Source: Micropterix aruncella (Eukaryota; Arthropoda; Insecta; Lepidoptera; Micropterigidae). Taken from it: DNA of 64,000 nt. Location: the NCBI GenBank assembly GCA_944548615.1, contig OX155963.1, positions 33,077,415 to 33,141,414 on the forward strand, written 5' to 3'. The notes below the pieces were generated by a model. It did not search any database and was not told the origin of the DNA. It saw nothing but the letters and a program-made list of their open reading frames with translations. Positions 11,160 to 48,630 of this stretch are shown here, piece by piece. The position numbers were made by a program, and so were the translations under genes. The stretch's first letter is position 1. Each line of letters starts with the position of its first letter.

Positions 11160-12380
11160 CATAGTTCAAAGTTCATTTTATTTCATAAAAATCTTTACAG
11201 ATTGTAGAAACGTATATACTAGGCATTAATAAAATATAGAAATGACCAAAACCTCTCTTATAAAGGTACCTACAAATTAAAATGTCATTTAAAAATTATT
11301 ATAATAAATTACATAAGCGAGTTAATCTATATATATATATATTAAAATGAATGTTTGTCTGTGGGTCCGCTATGGACTACTAAATCGCTAGACCGATTTT
11401 GATGAAATTTTGAGGGAAACTTTAGATTAGTTTGGAGATGGTTCCTGTGAAGTTTGGTGCCGATCGGGCCAAAGGATTTTTTTTAGTGTCCTCAATAAAA
11501 CCAAAATTCTTCTTTTTTTTAAAGCGGCGAATTTGTGAGTGAGTTCTTTTTTTTATGGTCGAAAGAATTGTAAAGCGGCGAATTTGAATTTCGAATGCGA
11601 CCGCGAAGACAGGAGTGAGTTTTTTTTATAGTCGAATGAATTTTAAAGTGGCGAATTTGAATTTCTAATGCGATCGATTTGGCGTAGCAACGCTCGCAGT
11701 GTACAGCTAGTATCTAAATAAAACTGTCAACAAATTAAAAAAAAGAATGAGTCAAATTAATATTAATATGCAGTCGCATTCAATTGAAAACATATCAAAT
11801 AAAATAAAAAATGAAAAGTTGAAAATTAAATATCAATTTATAATAACTTGAATTAAAATCAATTTATACCCCTTTAATCGTGTCGCCTGTGGTCAATTTT
11901 ATGTAGTCTTCAATAGTGTAAAAAGTATTTTCTAAAAGGAACTGTTTCAACTTCTTTTTATATGTGCTTTTATTTTCAATGTCTTTAAGATATGATACTT
12001 GCATATTTAAAAAAATGTGCCAAAGTATTCCTTGCCTTGTCTCTCTAATTTTAATTTTGCTCTTGGCAATATGTACTTTGATTTATTTCTAGTATTTTGG
12101 TCATGAACGTTGGAAAATTTTACTTGACGGTCTCTTTCCTGGTAAAAATCCTTTAGTACATTGAAAAGGTACAATGATATAAAGGTGATGCGTATTTCCT
12201 TTTCTTGCAGTTTGAATAGGGGATCTCTGTGGTACGCATAACAATCTCATCAAGTACAAGTAGTGTAACTTAAAAATACATTCAAAATTGCTAATATACA
12301 CATTTTTAGTCTCGACTTCATTTGGTGTTTTTCTTATGATTCGCAATGCATAACATTGCCCGACTTAATCTGTCCTCGAG
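11160..12380 (-). mobile_element. LINE-D copy, reversed, carrying a nested Helitron
   Basis: On the minus strand decayed ORF2 sequence gives IIVPFQCTKGFLPGK and, after stops, KLKQFLLENTFYTIEDYIKL, matching the LINE-D ending at 650-745. Its 3' UTR ends with TTTCTACAATCTGTAAAGAT and a TGAACTTTGAAC tail at 11160-11185. Hel-C (11326-11710) interrupts the 3' UTR. Confidence 0.7.
11326..11710 (+). mobile_element. Hel-C: non-autonomous Helitron
   Basis: Begins A|TCTATATATATATAT and ends GTACAGCTAG|T, with a short stem (GCG TAGCAA CGC) about 17 nt before the CTAG end. The body contains ATTTTGATGAAATTTTGAGG and repeated AAAGCGGCGAATTTG. TC start, CTRR end, terminal hairpin and insertion between A and T are the Helitron rules. 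It lies inside LINE-D, so it inserted later. Confidence 0.75.
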
Positions 12381-12770
12381 GTTCTCACAGTGTAAATTCA
12401 AATTTAGATTTTCATCGATATCATCGATCATCATATCATCATCGATTTCATACAGACGCTACTGGTTTTGTTTTGATTGAATGAAAAATGTGTTGGTTAT
12501 TTTCTTTTTTTTTCTTTTTTCTGGGTGGTGATTGTTATAAAATTTACCTTGCCAAAGGACAATAGGCAAAAATGTATGGGCGCTGGTCCCGCCTCTTCAA
12601 TAACGATAACATATTTAGTATTGGAAAAATATATTTACCTAGAATATTTATGACTACTACAACTTACCTCAATTATGAGCCGTTTTAAGGTGCATCCGAG
12701 GGGGACGTCTTGCACTATAATATCTAAAGGTAGCCTATAAAAAAGCAAATAAACGCCACCTTATTCAGAT
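12381..12770. other. No recognisable feature
   Basis: AT-rich; an ATCATCGAT-type simple sequence lies near 12413-12450. Confidence 0.4.
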
Positions 12771-12820
12771 TAACAATTCGATTCGAAACTTTACGCGAAG
12801 CGAAGCCGCGGGCAACAGAT
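12771..12820 (+). mobile_element. Possible Helitron 3' terminus
   Basis: CGAAGCCGCGGGCAACAGAT and the following AGT resemble the common lepidopteran Helitron ending, with a CCGCGG-rich stem near the end. The expected CTAG reads ATAG. No 5' end was found. Confidence 0.35.
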
Positions 12821-13119
12821 AGTATTACATACGTCAGTAAACAGAGCAGAAATGAAATCATGAGACACATTACAAGAGTTCAAGCCACATAATATCTTAG
12901 TATATTTCGTCCATATACTGCTGACATTTTATATTGACTCGAACATTTTTAGGGATAAATAGTTTGTACTCACACAGCATTTGTAATTTATTGTTTTGGA
13001 TATTGTACGATAGTTTTCGTTTAAATAGGTGCCCTAGAGCATATCAGGTAATTAGCCATATTTAATAGGATATAACTCAGAAACTGCTCATTAATGAGAT
13101 CAGTCGTTTTATTAACAAA

Positions 13120-13853
13120 CTAGCTGACCCGTGCCCACTTCGTTGGGCGGTAAAACTTTTTACCTGTGACGAAATTATGAGTGTGGTTCGGTTGGTACTG
13201 TGTGCTATGATTTATATCCTGACTGCCAAAAGAAGGGTTATATTTTTACTGCATATGTATGTATGTATTTGCATGCTAATTTCACTATAATACCGTTATT
13301 TGTGAGTGTCTTTTTGTGAGTGTCTTCTTGTGAGTGTCTTATTTGTGAGCGTATTATCTCTTTAACTATTTATGCAGTAAAATGGAATGGAATGTATATG
13401 CAGTAAAAGGGAAAAGTCTTTTGTTTTAAACACTTGAGACGATAAATTTACTTATTTTGATAAGAATTCATAATTGTTGATAATATGACCAATAAACATG
13501 ACCTAACGATTTAAATTATTTTTTTAATATAAAATACTACTTTCGGTGACTTAAATATGAAAGTTAGACATATGCTGTCGCTGACTTTTTTGTAGGCATT
13601 ATCAAGCTCTACAAATTTTCTCTAGAACCTAATCATATATCTATCATCGTTAAGGCAACGTTAGTTAAACTTACTTTTCAAATCCGACTACCACAAAAAA
13701 GTCTTTTTATTTTTCGGATTAATATATAGCCTATGGCACTCACAAATAACGTGGCTTTCTATTGGTAAAAAAATTTTCAAAATCGGTTCAGTAGATCCAG
13801 AGATTACTTCCTACAACATCACAAACTTTACCTCTTTATACTATTAGTATAGA
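13120..13853 (-). mobile_element. Hel-A: non-autonomous Helitron, about 730 bp
   Basis: Read on the minus strand it starts TCTATACTAATAGTATAAAG and ends GGGCACGGGTCAGCTAG, with the hairpin GCCCA ACGAAG TGGGC 12 nt before the end. Inserted between A and T with no target duplication. Two further copies are at 18152 and 55102. No open frame is shared among copies, so it depends on a Rep/helicase supplied elsewhere. Confidence 0.88.
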
Positions 13854-14561
13854 TGTTCTACATGGAGATCTGTCCATTAGTATATAATTTTCAGGTATGG
13901 GAAAATTGGGCCCAAAGTGCCTATTCTCCCTTTTCTATGGTCTATTTAATTTACAAGGGCCATAGACAAATTTACCGTGCAAAATTTTTAAACTCACGTA
14001 AATAGGCCCTCGGTTCTTAAATGATCCCACGAATATCGCATTCCATAGTTGTGAATCATAGAATTACTCATTAAAGCAATCGTGGGATTATCTCAACAAC
14101 TCAAGAACTCGGAATTCGACCGTAAAGTAAACATATTAAAAGTCGGCAGATAGTGGATAGCAATGGGCGAACTGCACTGCGTCGCAGTTTATTATCGGAT
14201 CAAACAGTTTTTATCCTCGAGCAGACGAATGGGCCATAAATTCATTAGGCGCGCGGCGGCTTTTGTCGGAATGACTATTCTGACGCTGAACACGTTTCCG
14301 CGGTCTCACCACAAATTGATATTTAACAGACTGTAATAATAGCGTACCTAACGCTATATAATTAGTCTAAGGAGAGGTATCTTTTACCATTGAATATATA
14401 TGTTATTAGATTACTACATAATACGATTTAGCAACCATTGTGAAACGGCGAAATACAAATGGCGCTGATAGCGTTGACGGCTAAACTAATAGCAATTTAT
14501 TTGGCCATCTATAATATCATTAAAAATTTATGATTTTTAATAAAGGACTGATTGATTATAA
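13854..14561. other. No gene found
   Basis: Unassigned. It ends in TTGATTATAA, a candidate target duplication of the adjacent GC1 copy. Confidence 0.4.
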
Positions 14562-15042
14562 GCGGCGTAAGCCAATCGACTGTACACTCTGACTAACAGT
14601 CGGGGGAGTCTGGAAGCAGTACTGTTTCCTATAGAGCGGGGGTGGTTGCGGACCTTACGGCGACTGCTCTTGAAACGACCATCGGCTATCCGATCCTGGG
14701 TGAACAGCCGGGCAAAAGAAGCTGTGGTCCGTGATAGATTCGGTAAACACCGTTTCACCGCTCCGTAAGGGAGAGGATCGCGCAAGCGACCTCGAACTCG
14801 TAACCAATCAAGAGACTGGATTAATCTGGTCACAATTGGGAGTAAGGGCGTGAGTGTAAGCCCGCCGGTAACACTCCTGGCTATCTCGCGGTTAAGGCGT
14901 TGGCCTCTTACGGGCTTGCGGCGGAGCTAGATGGTGGACTGTTTTGGTCTAAGTCTTCTGCGCTTTATCCAGGGAGATAGAACGGCTAATCGTTAACACT
15001 TCTTGAAGTGACGGGCTCGCCCGCTGTAGTCGACAAACCTAG
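14562..15042 (+). repeat. GC1 repeat, 5'-truncated
   Basis: Starts inside the family consensus (GCGGCGTAAGCCAATCGACT). It contains GAGAGGATCGCGCAAGCGAC and GGCGTTGGCCTCTTACGGGC, and ends GACGGGCTCGCCCGCTGTAG ... CCTAG. TTGATTATAA to the left and TTGATTTATTATAA to the right suggest a target-site duplication with a 4 bp difference. The truncated left end and fixed right end look like a retroposon. Confidence 0.65.
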
Positions 15043-15400
15043 TTGATTTATTATAAAAGTCGAAATGAAAAGGTATTTAATATTTCAAAATATAATACAG
15101 TTTCGTAACATGGAATATACGTTCAATCATATAAGCAATCAATCATCAATTATCAATCAATCAATAATCAATCATCAATCAACCAATTAATAAATCAATC
15201 AATCGAGGAAGCAAGCAATTTTATAAGAATAAAAGTATATACATGCTTTTAGTATTATAAGAGATGTGTTTATTTACTCCCTTTGCCTACTGTATATTCA
15301 ATGACAACCGCAAGAGTCGTGCGCGGAAGGTGACACACACTTTTTTTATTTCTACATCAAAGCATCATCCTCTAAACGAACACCGCATCTACATTGTAAG
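15043..15400. other. No gene; CAATCAAT-type simple sequence
   Basis: A degenerate AATCAATCAATCATC tract runs about 15123-15206. The rest is unassigned. Confidence 0.6.
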
Positions 15401-15430
15401 TTAATTTTGTGCCCACGGGCACAAAATTAA
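15401..15430. other. Perfect 14 bp-arm palindrome
   Basis: TTAATTTTGTGCCC, AC, GGGCACAAAATTAA. It lies 25 bp before a MITE. Function unknown. Confidence 0.9.
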
Positions 15431-15455
15431 CGTACGTTGAGGTCGAAGAAAAATA

Positions 15456-15756
15456 CTGGGCTCGATTGCGTTTTCTATGAATTCAAATCGGAAAAAAACG
15501 AGACAGGGCAATACGCTAGAGCGGAACGTGAAATGAACGGTTATCACTTTTTCGCATCAAAACTACCCATCAAAGTTAAAACATCTGAATCTAACACCGC
15601 ATGAAATGTGTTTTTTTTTTCGGACGAGTATAAGTTCGACAGGTAGTTTATATCGACGATCGTTCGTTTCATGTTCCGCTCTAACGAATTGCTCTATCTC
15701 GTTCGCTTGAAGTAATTTTATTTTTAGTTCACAAAGAAACGCAATCGAGCCCACTG
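15456..15756. mobile_element. TA-flanked MITE (Tc1/mariner-like), copy 1
   Basis: Ends CTGGGCTCGATTGCGTTT (left) and AAACGCAATCGAGCCC (right) are inverted and flanked by TA. Subterminal blocks are also inverted: ACGAGACAGGGCAATACGCT pairs with AGCGAATTGCTCTATCTCGT-type sequence on the right. No coding capacity. The copy at 21793-22092 has the same ends. Confidence 0.8.
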
Positions 15757-15984
15757 TATACATAAACAAAGGAATACGATTCCTATTTGGCTATTTTTAA
15801 GCCCGTTTTTTAAAAGCGACGGATACTTGACGGTATCGGTTTCCGTAAAACTATCGGTTTGCTCAAAATACATTTAAATGTGTAACGCGTTTAAATGTGT
15901 AACCGATACCGGTCGATCGAACTAATCGGTTACAACTTACCGACAACGGTCGGTTTCCTTTATACAAAATGTGATATTGTAATC

Positions 15985-16315
15985 GGTTAAATTTGAGCTT
16001 TTACTTGTGTGGAAGGGGTGAAGGAGGGGAAAGGGAGGGATAAAGAGGAAGTGGCGTGATGGGGGTTGCTAGGAGGGTGCAGGGACGGGGGCTAGGTGGA
16101 TGGGGTTGTGGGAAGAGGGGGAGGGAGTTTTGCTGGGAGGGGGAGCTACGTGGTGGGGGGAGTGTTGCGGGGGGGGGGGGGGGGAGAATAATCAACGACA
16201 AACGAAACGCGCCGCCCGAGGTAATTGCAACGGCACCCAACCGGGTTCTTCTGTGGGCCGAGAGAGGGCAGTCATCGCTCCGGGAAAATCTTTGACTGAC
16301 ACAACGGATTTTTAT
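15985..16315 (+). repeat. PG1 repeat, G-rich block and right end
   Basis: A purine block from 16008 to 16186 with many GGGG runs is followed by AACGAAACGCGCCGCCCGAG and the end AAAATCTTTGACTGACACAA. Long open frames here on both strands come from the biased composition. Confidence 0.65.
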
Positions 16316-16973
16316 TATTTGAACCCCTGCGAAGTATAATTTACGTCATATTACGAAAATATTTAATGAATTTGTAGCTTTTATGTTTGATTGATAGTCA
16401 ACCAAAACCATTACCGATCGGTATATGTTGCTTTTAGAAAACGGGCCTTAATCATGTCAAATGCTTTCTGATGGTATCTCTAGTGACAATAAAAGACAAT
16501 TTAATATATACTTGGAACCCGCAAAAATCTCAAATTAACGCATCGCCTTCTAATTAGATCGCAAATGATCCAATTTGGCGGGTGTTTTAGCGCCGAAGCC
16601 TTCTGATGAAAAGCTACCCTGTTAAATTAGAAAGTATATTTCATCGGGGAGCGAAGAAAAGCGTTTTAATTATAATCTTTTTTTAGCATGCTAAATTCAT
16701 AATTAAATTTTGCAGAAGCAATGAATTTACGCGAGCATCACTAGAGAGGGACAATTAAATGGACATGAATGATAGTGAGGGACTGAAAAATGATAAACTC
16801 TGGAAAAGTTTAAAAAGAGGGTCGAAATTTACAACATTTTATTTCAATGGATAAGCCTACCCGAGATAAACGACCACGAATCCAGCAATATAGACGAACA
16901 AGAGCCTGTAATTTGCCTAAATTATTCGGTTCCCTGACTTAATTCTTTATTCGCCCAAAGGCAATTATCTATA
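16316..16973. other. No gene found
   Basis: Unassigned AT-rich DNA upstream of the first coding exon. It could contain the missing leader exon or promoter, but nothing specific is visible. Confidence 0.4.
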
Positions 16974-17192
16974 CTAGCTGCGCCCAGCGGTTTCACCCGT
17001 ATGGTGATGGAAAATTGTGATAATGATGATAGAAAACCATATATCTTTATGAATTATAGCCTATGTGTTATTCTGATGTATAAGCTATATTATTGTAAAG
17101 TTTCATCAAAATCCATTCAGTAGTTTTTGCGTGAAAGAGTAACAAACATCCATACATACATACACACTTTCGCGTTTATAATATTAGTAGGA
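16974..17192 (-). mobile_element. Hel-B: complete 219 bp non-autonomous Helitron
   Basis: On the minus strand it starts TCCTACTAATATTATAAACG and ends GGGCGCAGCTAG with the stem CGG/CCG (ACGGGTGAAACCGCT) just inside. It is flanked by A at 16973 and T at 17193. It contains AAAGAGTAACAAACATCC read on +. The compact size makes it a good reference copy for the truncated one at 4154. Confidence 0.85.
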
Positions 17193-17227
17193 TAGCACCT
17201 GAAATGTTCAACCGTCTAGATGACGAC

Positions 17228-17560
17228 AAAAAAATGTTTGTGTCACCCCAAGACTTTCTCAACAAGCGGACAAACCCCTCGCGCGCCAAAATCCCTAACC
17301 CCCTCCGGCACCCCAACCCCGAACTTCAACCCCCACTCCCAACCCTTACCAAACCACCCTAAAACCAAATGCCCCCACTCTCCCCCAAACCCTTTATCCC
17401 GAACTACTCCCTCAACCCCCCCCCCCCCAACACCCCCCCCCCCACACCTCCAACCATTATGAAAGCAAATCAAGTAAATTTATAGTATGTTTGTAGTATT
17501 TCCGTGGTATTAAAATAGCTATTTTCTAATATGGTTCGCGAAAATCCTGAATTTCGTCTG
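17228..17560 (-). repeat. PG1 repeat, reversed
   Basis: Starts ATGTTTGTGTCACCCCAAGA, CTTTCTCAACAAGCGG, then a C-rich block (17270-17455), then GTTTGTAGTATTTCCGTGGT and TTAAAATAGCTATTTTCTAA. The last blocks recur at 29100-29160, confirming a shared family. Confidence 0.7.
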
Positions 17561-17808
17561 TAGAACCACAACTTCATAGTAACAACGTGTTAATATTTCC
17601 TGCCATATTCATTCTAGATAATAAGTGAGAAATCGCGTGCGTAAACATCCTGTACCTATAATACATAACTGACACGCTGACGTTATCGCCCCGTGTTAAC
17701 CGCCTTGCAAAGTTTTGACTCGACGTTAGTTTATGTCATTCATACGTTAAGTTTAACGACGTAAACTTACCGCCATTTTCACTTTTGTTACAGGACTCAA
17801 ACGAGACA

Positions 17809-44839
<27,031 letters not shown>

Positions 44840-45142
44840 GTCGTTAAAAGTACGTCTTTGGTCTTTTATTTACGCATAAAATGAAAGTGCGAGTCTCTCA
44901 CGTAGCCACGTAAGGCAAGGCCGGAATAAATTCGGCATAAATGTTACAATACGGCCTCTCTGACGCGGAATGGAGGGAACGTCGTAAAATTTGACTGTAA
45001 CGGCACACGTGCCTACGCCGTAGCAACGTCCTTAGAAAGTAAAGCGAAATTTAGAAAGGTACATTTGAAGGTGTTTCGAAAAAAATATATTATGAACCGA
45101 TCTGTTCCAACTCCGAAGGCTTTTCTAAAATTCACGTATGAT

Positions 45143-45868
45143 TTAAGAGGCCGTGTAAGAAATCGATGTGGGCCGTGATACCTCTATAATCAATGGTATA
45201 AAATAACTATAGGTAGGTAGGATTTTCGGAGCCAAAGAGATAAGTACCCCCTTCGGAAGCGCTCGGCGGGGACTAACTGACTTGAGGCGTGAATCGTATC
45301 ATAGGCGAGTATCATAACGCGAGAATTAGATTGTTTTAAAAGACTTTATTACCAATTTTAATTAATGTTTTGCATTTTTTTTTTGAGGAAATCGATTGAT
45401 ATTGAACTAAAGTTTATTTCTGTTGTTTTTATTTTATGAACGAGAGTTCTAAAAGGCCAAAATCAAAAGCATTTCTTCGCCCATTTTCTCAAAAAATTGA
45501 CAAAGTTAAATATTTTTTTTATCAACAATTTTATATGAAAGTAGTAAAAAGTGATTCACTTATTATATAGAGGACTTTCACAACAATACATTGTAATTTT
45601 TTTATACCGTTTAGATTTCAAAACGATTCGTAAATATATTCTAAACCTCTTACAGCAAAAACTCAAAAACAGTCGCCGGTTTAAGGTCAATTAATCAAAA
45701 TTCTATACTAATTTTCAAAAAAGTAGCTCACTCATTAGACAATAATATAAATGATCTTTTATGTTGTGCAATAAAACTTATAGAAATACAGTATTTTAAC
45801 CTTAAATTCACGTCTGCAAAATTACGTAAATTCACGAAATGCGCAAAATTTCGTGTACGGCCTCTTAA
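45143..45868. mobile_element. TTAA-flanked non-autonomous element
   Basis: TTAA at 45143-45146 and 45865-45868. The inner ends GAGGCCGTGTAAGAAAT and (inverse of the right) GAGGCCGTACACGAAAT agree at 14 of 17 bases. TTAA duplication is the piggyBac signature, but the ends lack the usual CCC start, so the family is provisional. No coding frame inside. Confidence 0.6.
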
Positions 45869-46433
45869 ATTTTGCGCCATTTACGCAATGAAGTGTTGAC
45901 ATCGAATTAAACAGCATGATGGCTTACAGTTCGAAGTCATTCATAAATTAATAGTAAAAGCACATTTTTAAAAACAAGCTTTTATTAAAATGTTGTCCCG
46001 AGCCAACGGGCTGTAAAAAATGTTTTTAAAATCCTAACGAAAATAATGCATTTTCTGGGGAAGGAGTGATGTAACGGCACATGATCATGATAGTCATTGC
46101 ATCCGCCTGCCCTACGTCTCTCCCCCCAACAGTCTGGCCACTCAGCTCGGCCGACAATCGATGCAATTCTCCCGCTGGCGTCACTCGCGCGCATTGTGCA
46201 AGTGTCGTGTTTCTCATACATTAATTATACATTAAATTATCTCATACATTAAATTATCCATACAATAAACTAGTGCAATCGGAGTTGTGGACTTTTACTT
46301 GTGAACAACGGACAAATAAAATGGAGTCAGAACAATCTACGTAAACTGACAACGAGTATGAAGTTAATAGGGCCACTCGTTCGTCCCTTCAATGGCTGCA
46401 TCAACCCGCATCGGTGCAGCCCAACAACAAATC
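45869..46433. other. No gene found
   Basis: Two overlapping minus-strand frames near 45985-46221 lack family features. Confidence 0.4.
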
Positions 46434-46815
46434 CCCTAAAGGGCTATCATAATTAAATGCTATTCAGAATGTTGTGTTTGTGCTGTTGACCGTTGAGAAG
46501 TCCCCTCATTGGAAGCCAACCCTAGGTGCAGCAGCCCTGTCGTGGTAAAACTTAGAAGGGGCTATCATAATTGAATGCGTATACAAAATTTCATTTCTGT
46601 GCTGTCGAGTGGTGAGGTGCCCCTCATCGGGAGTCAACCCTGGGTGAAGCAGCAACGTCATGGTGAAGTTTAGAACAGGCTATCATAATTGAATGCGTAT
46701 ACAAAATTTCTTTTCTAGGTTAACCCTAGGTTCTTTTCTAGGTTTCTAGGTTAAGGAGCGGGTTAATTGTTGAGGAGTCCTTTCATCAGGAGCCGACCTT
46801 AGGTGCAGCAGGGTC
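46434..46815. repeat. 118 bp tandem repeat, about three diverged units
   Basis: GGGCTATCATAATTAAATGC (about 46440), GGGGCTATCATAATTGAATG (about 46558) and AGGCTATCATAATTGAATGC (about 46677) mark units of about 118 bp, each with a CCCTCATCGGGAGTCAACCC-type block. Confidence 0.85.
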
Positions 46816-46949
46816 AAAAATAATATAGAATATAATCAAGTAAGACCGTCAGACCATTTTTTTCGAAAATGTGGCTGGTCAGGCAATAACAAATAATTGT
46901 GCTCGATATTGCGACGGGATAATGTAGTGTTTGTAGTGCCTTCATTGCA

Positions 46950-47105
46950 AGATATGAATGTGGACGACTTGTGGTTTCAACAAAACGGTTCTATATGCCA
47001 TACACTCCGATAAACCATTCAATTACTGCACGAATCATTTCCTCGTCGTGTAATTGACCTTTTTGGTCATCAGAATTGGCTGCCCAGAACATGCGATTAA
47101 ACGCT
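46950..47105 (+). pseudogene. mariner-like transposase fragment
   Basis: DMNVDDLWFQQNGSICHT, then a stop, TIQLLHESFPRRVID, GHQNWLPRTCD match the second catalytic region of a mariner-type transposase (usual WFQQDGA and NWPPRSCDLTP). The catalytic Asp of QQDGA reads Asn. It abuts HR1 at 47117. Confidence 0.75.
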
Positions 47106-47116
47106 GTTGGACTTTT

Positions 47117-47824
47117 TACACGCTTTTATTAGGTCGACCTGTATGTAACTAACTATGCAATGGAATCTAAGGTAACTAATTAAACCATCTTCCAAGGATC
47201 GTAGAATCATGAAAATTGGCAGCTGTATGTAGTTCTGATGACAATACAATAATATGGTACTGTCGAACTGATCTGAGGATGGAGTCGGAAGATATGAACT
47301 GGAACTTCACGATGGAACATCGTATCATAGCTGTGTTTGGACTTGTTAGAAAAGTCTTGGAATGAACTTTGACCAAGATTAGGTTTCTAGGTCTGATGAT
47401 GAAGCCGAAAGATAGGCACTGGCATTCTATGATGGAATATCGAATCATAGCCGTGTTTGGACTTGTTAGAAAGGTCTTGTAATGAACTTTGACCCCGATT
47501 AAGTTTCAAGGTCTGATTATGAAGCCGGAAGACAGGAACTGGCATTCCGTGATGGAATATCGTATCATAGTCGTGTTTGCTCATGTGAGAAAGGTCACGT
47601 AAAGGACTTTGAACACGATCAGGTTTCGAGGTTATAACAAACCTATTATATATTGACTTGTAAATTGTGAGTGTAAATAGTGTAAATATTGACATATGTG
47701 CCTGTATAAAATGTATATACCTGTACATGGAGAGAGTGAATAGAATAATATTGATATATCTATATACGATGTATATTGAAGTGTATTTTTTTTGGTTTTT
47801 ACGTGCATTTATAAAACCGTGTTT
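47117..47824. mobile_element. HR1, reversed longer copy
   Basis: Left end ACACGCTTTTATTAGGTCGA, right end TGCATTTATAAAACCGTGTT. It carries about three 120 bp units reading, on the minus strand, YDTIFHHGMPVPVFRL and YDSIFHHRMPVPIFRL. About 170 bp of unrelated AT-rich sequence (47620-47790) sits between the repeats and the right end. Confidence 0.75.
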
Positions 47825-48590
47825 TTAGTAATTTTTTTTAAACTATTAATTTATTTATGCCAACAACCCAACGACCACTCACGCCTTGAATGAGGAAATT
47901 TAACATTGTATACACGAAATGCGAACAAAGAGTGCGTATGTGATCGTGAAGGCCGTTTACCCGATATGCTATTCCATACATAACCCTATACCGTATACTT
48001 TATGAATAACTGTAAAAAAAGCTATTTTATTTAAAACCTCCGTTTTCTATCAAAATTATTTCTAGTGTGAATTTTGGGACATCTTTACAGCAAGAGAATG
48101 GTCAATGAAGCGATGCAGAGAAATTGTTGGCGCATATGTCAACCCGATAAGCAGTCCATTGCACTTAAATAACCCTTTTTTTTGCTCTTTAGACAAATAT
48201 TGTGCCTCGCGATGTCCAATATCCTAAGTATGCAAGTAATTGTCGCTTGTAAAGTTTGTCGATATCGTTAGCGGAATTTCGACGGCACGGAATGAAAATG
48301 GGGCAGCGGCACGCACCGCACCGAGAAACCCTTCCTCGGTGACCTCCCCAAACTAAAATGTACAGTCATTCTCCTCTTTCATGGCTAAACTAATACGTTT
48401 TCACGAATTCACGCCTAGGCGAGCGAGGCGACTGCGCGACTAGGCGACCCTAGTACACGCGAGAGCGTTTTCATATCGTCGGATAGGACGCCGCGTTCAA
48501 CGTGAGAAAAAGCGATTTTGCTTACAGACATGCCAGCGTGCCCAACTGCTATACCCTAGGGACCTAGGGCTTCCTCAGATTTCGGCGATT
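47825..48590. other. No gene found
   Basis: Unassigned, locally GC-richer near 48290-48560 (GCGAGCGAGGCGACTGCGCG). Confidence 0.4.
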
Positions 48591-48630
48591 CTTTATTTAT
48601 TTATTTAATACATATATTATTACAATATTT

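Noticed and set aside
14562..15042. GC1 read as a Helitron because it ends in hairpin plus CTAG
   Set aside because: At 48631 and 30082 the copies have flanking duplications and the left junction does not follow the A|TC rule. Kept as an open question instead.
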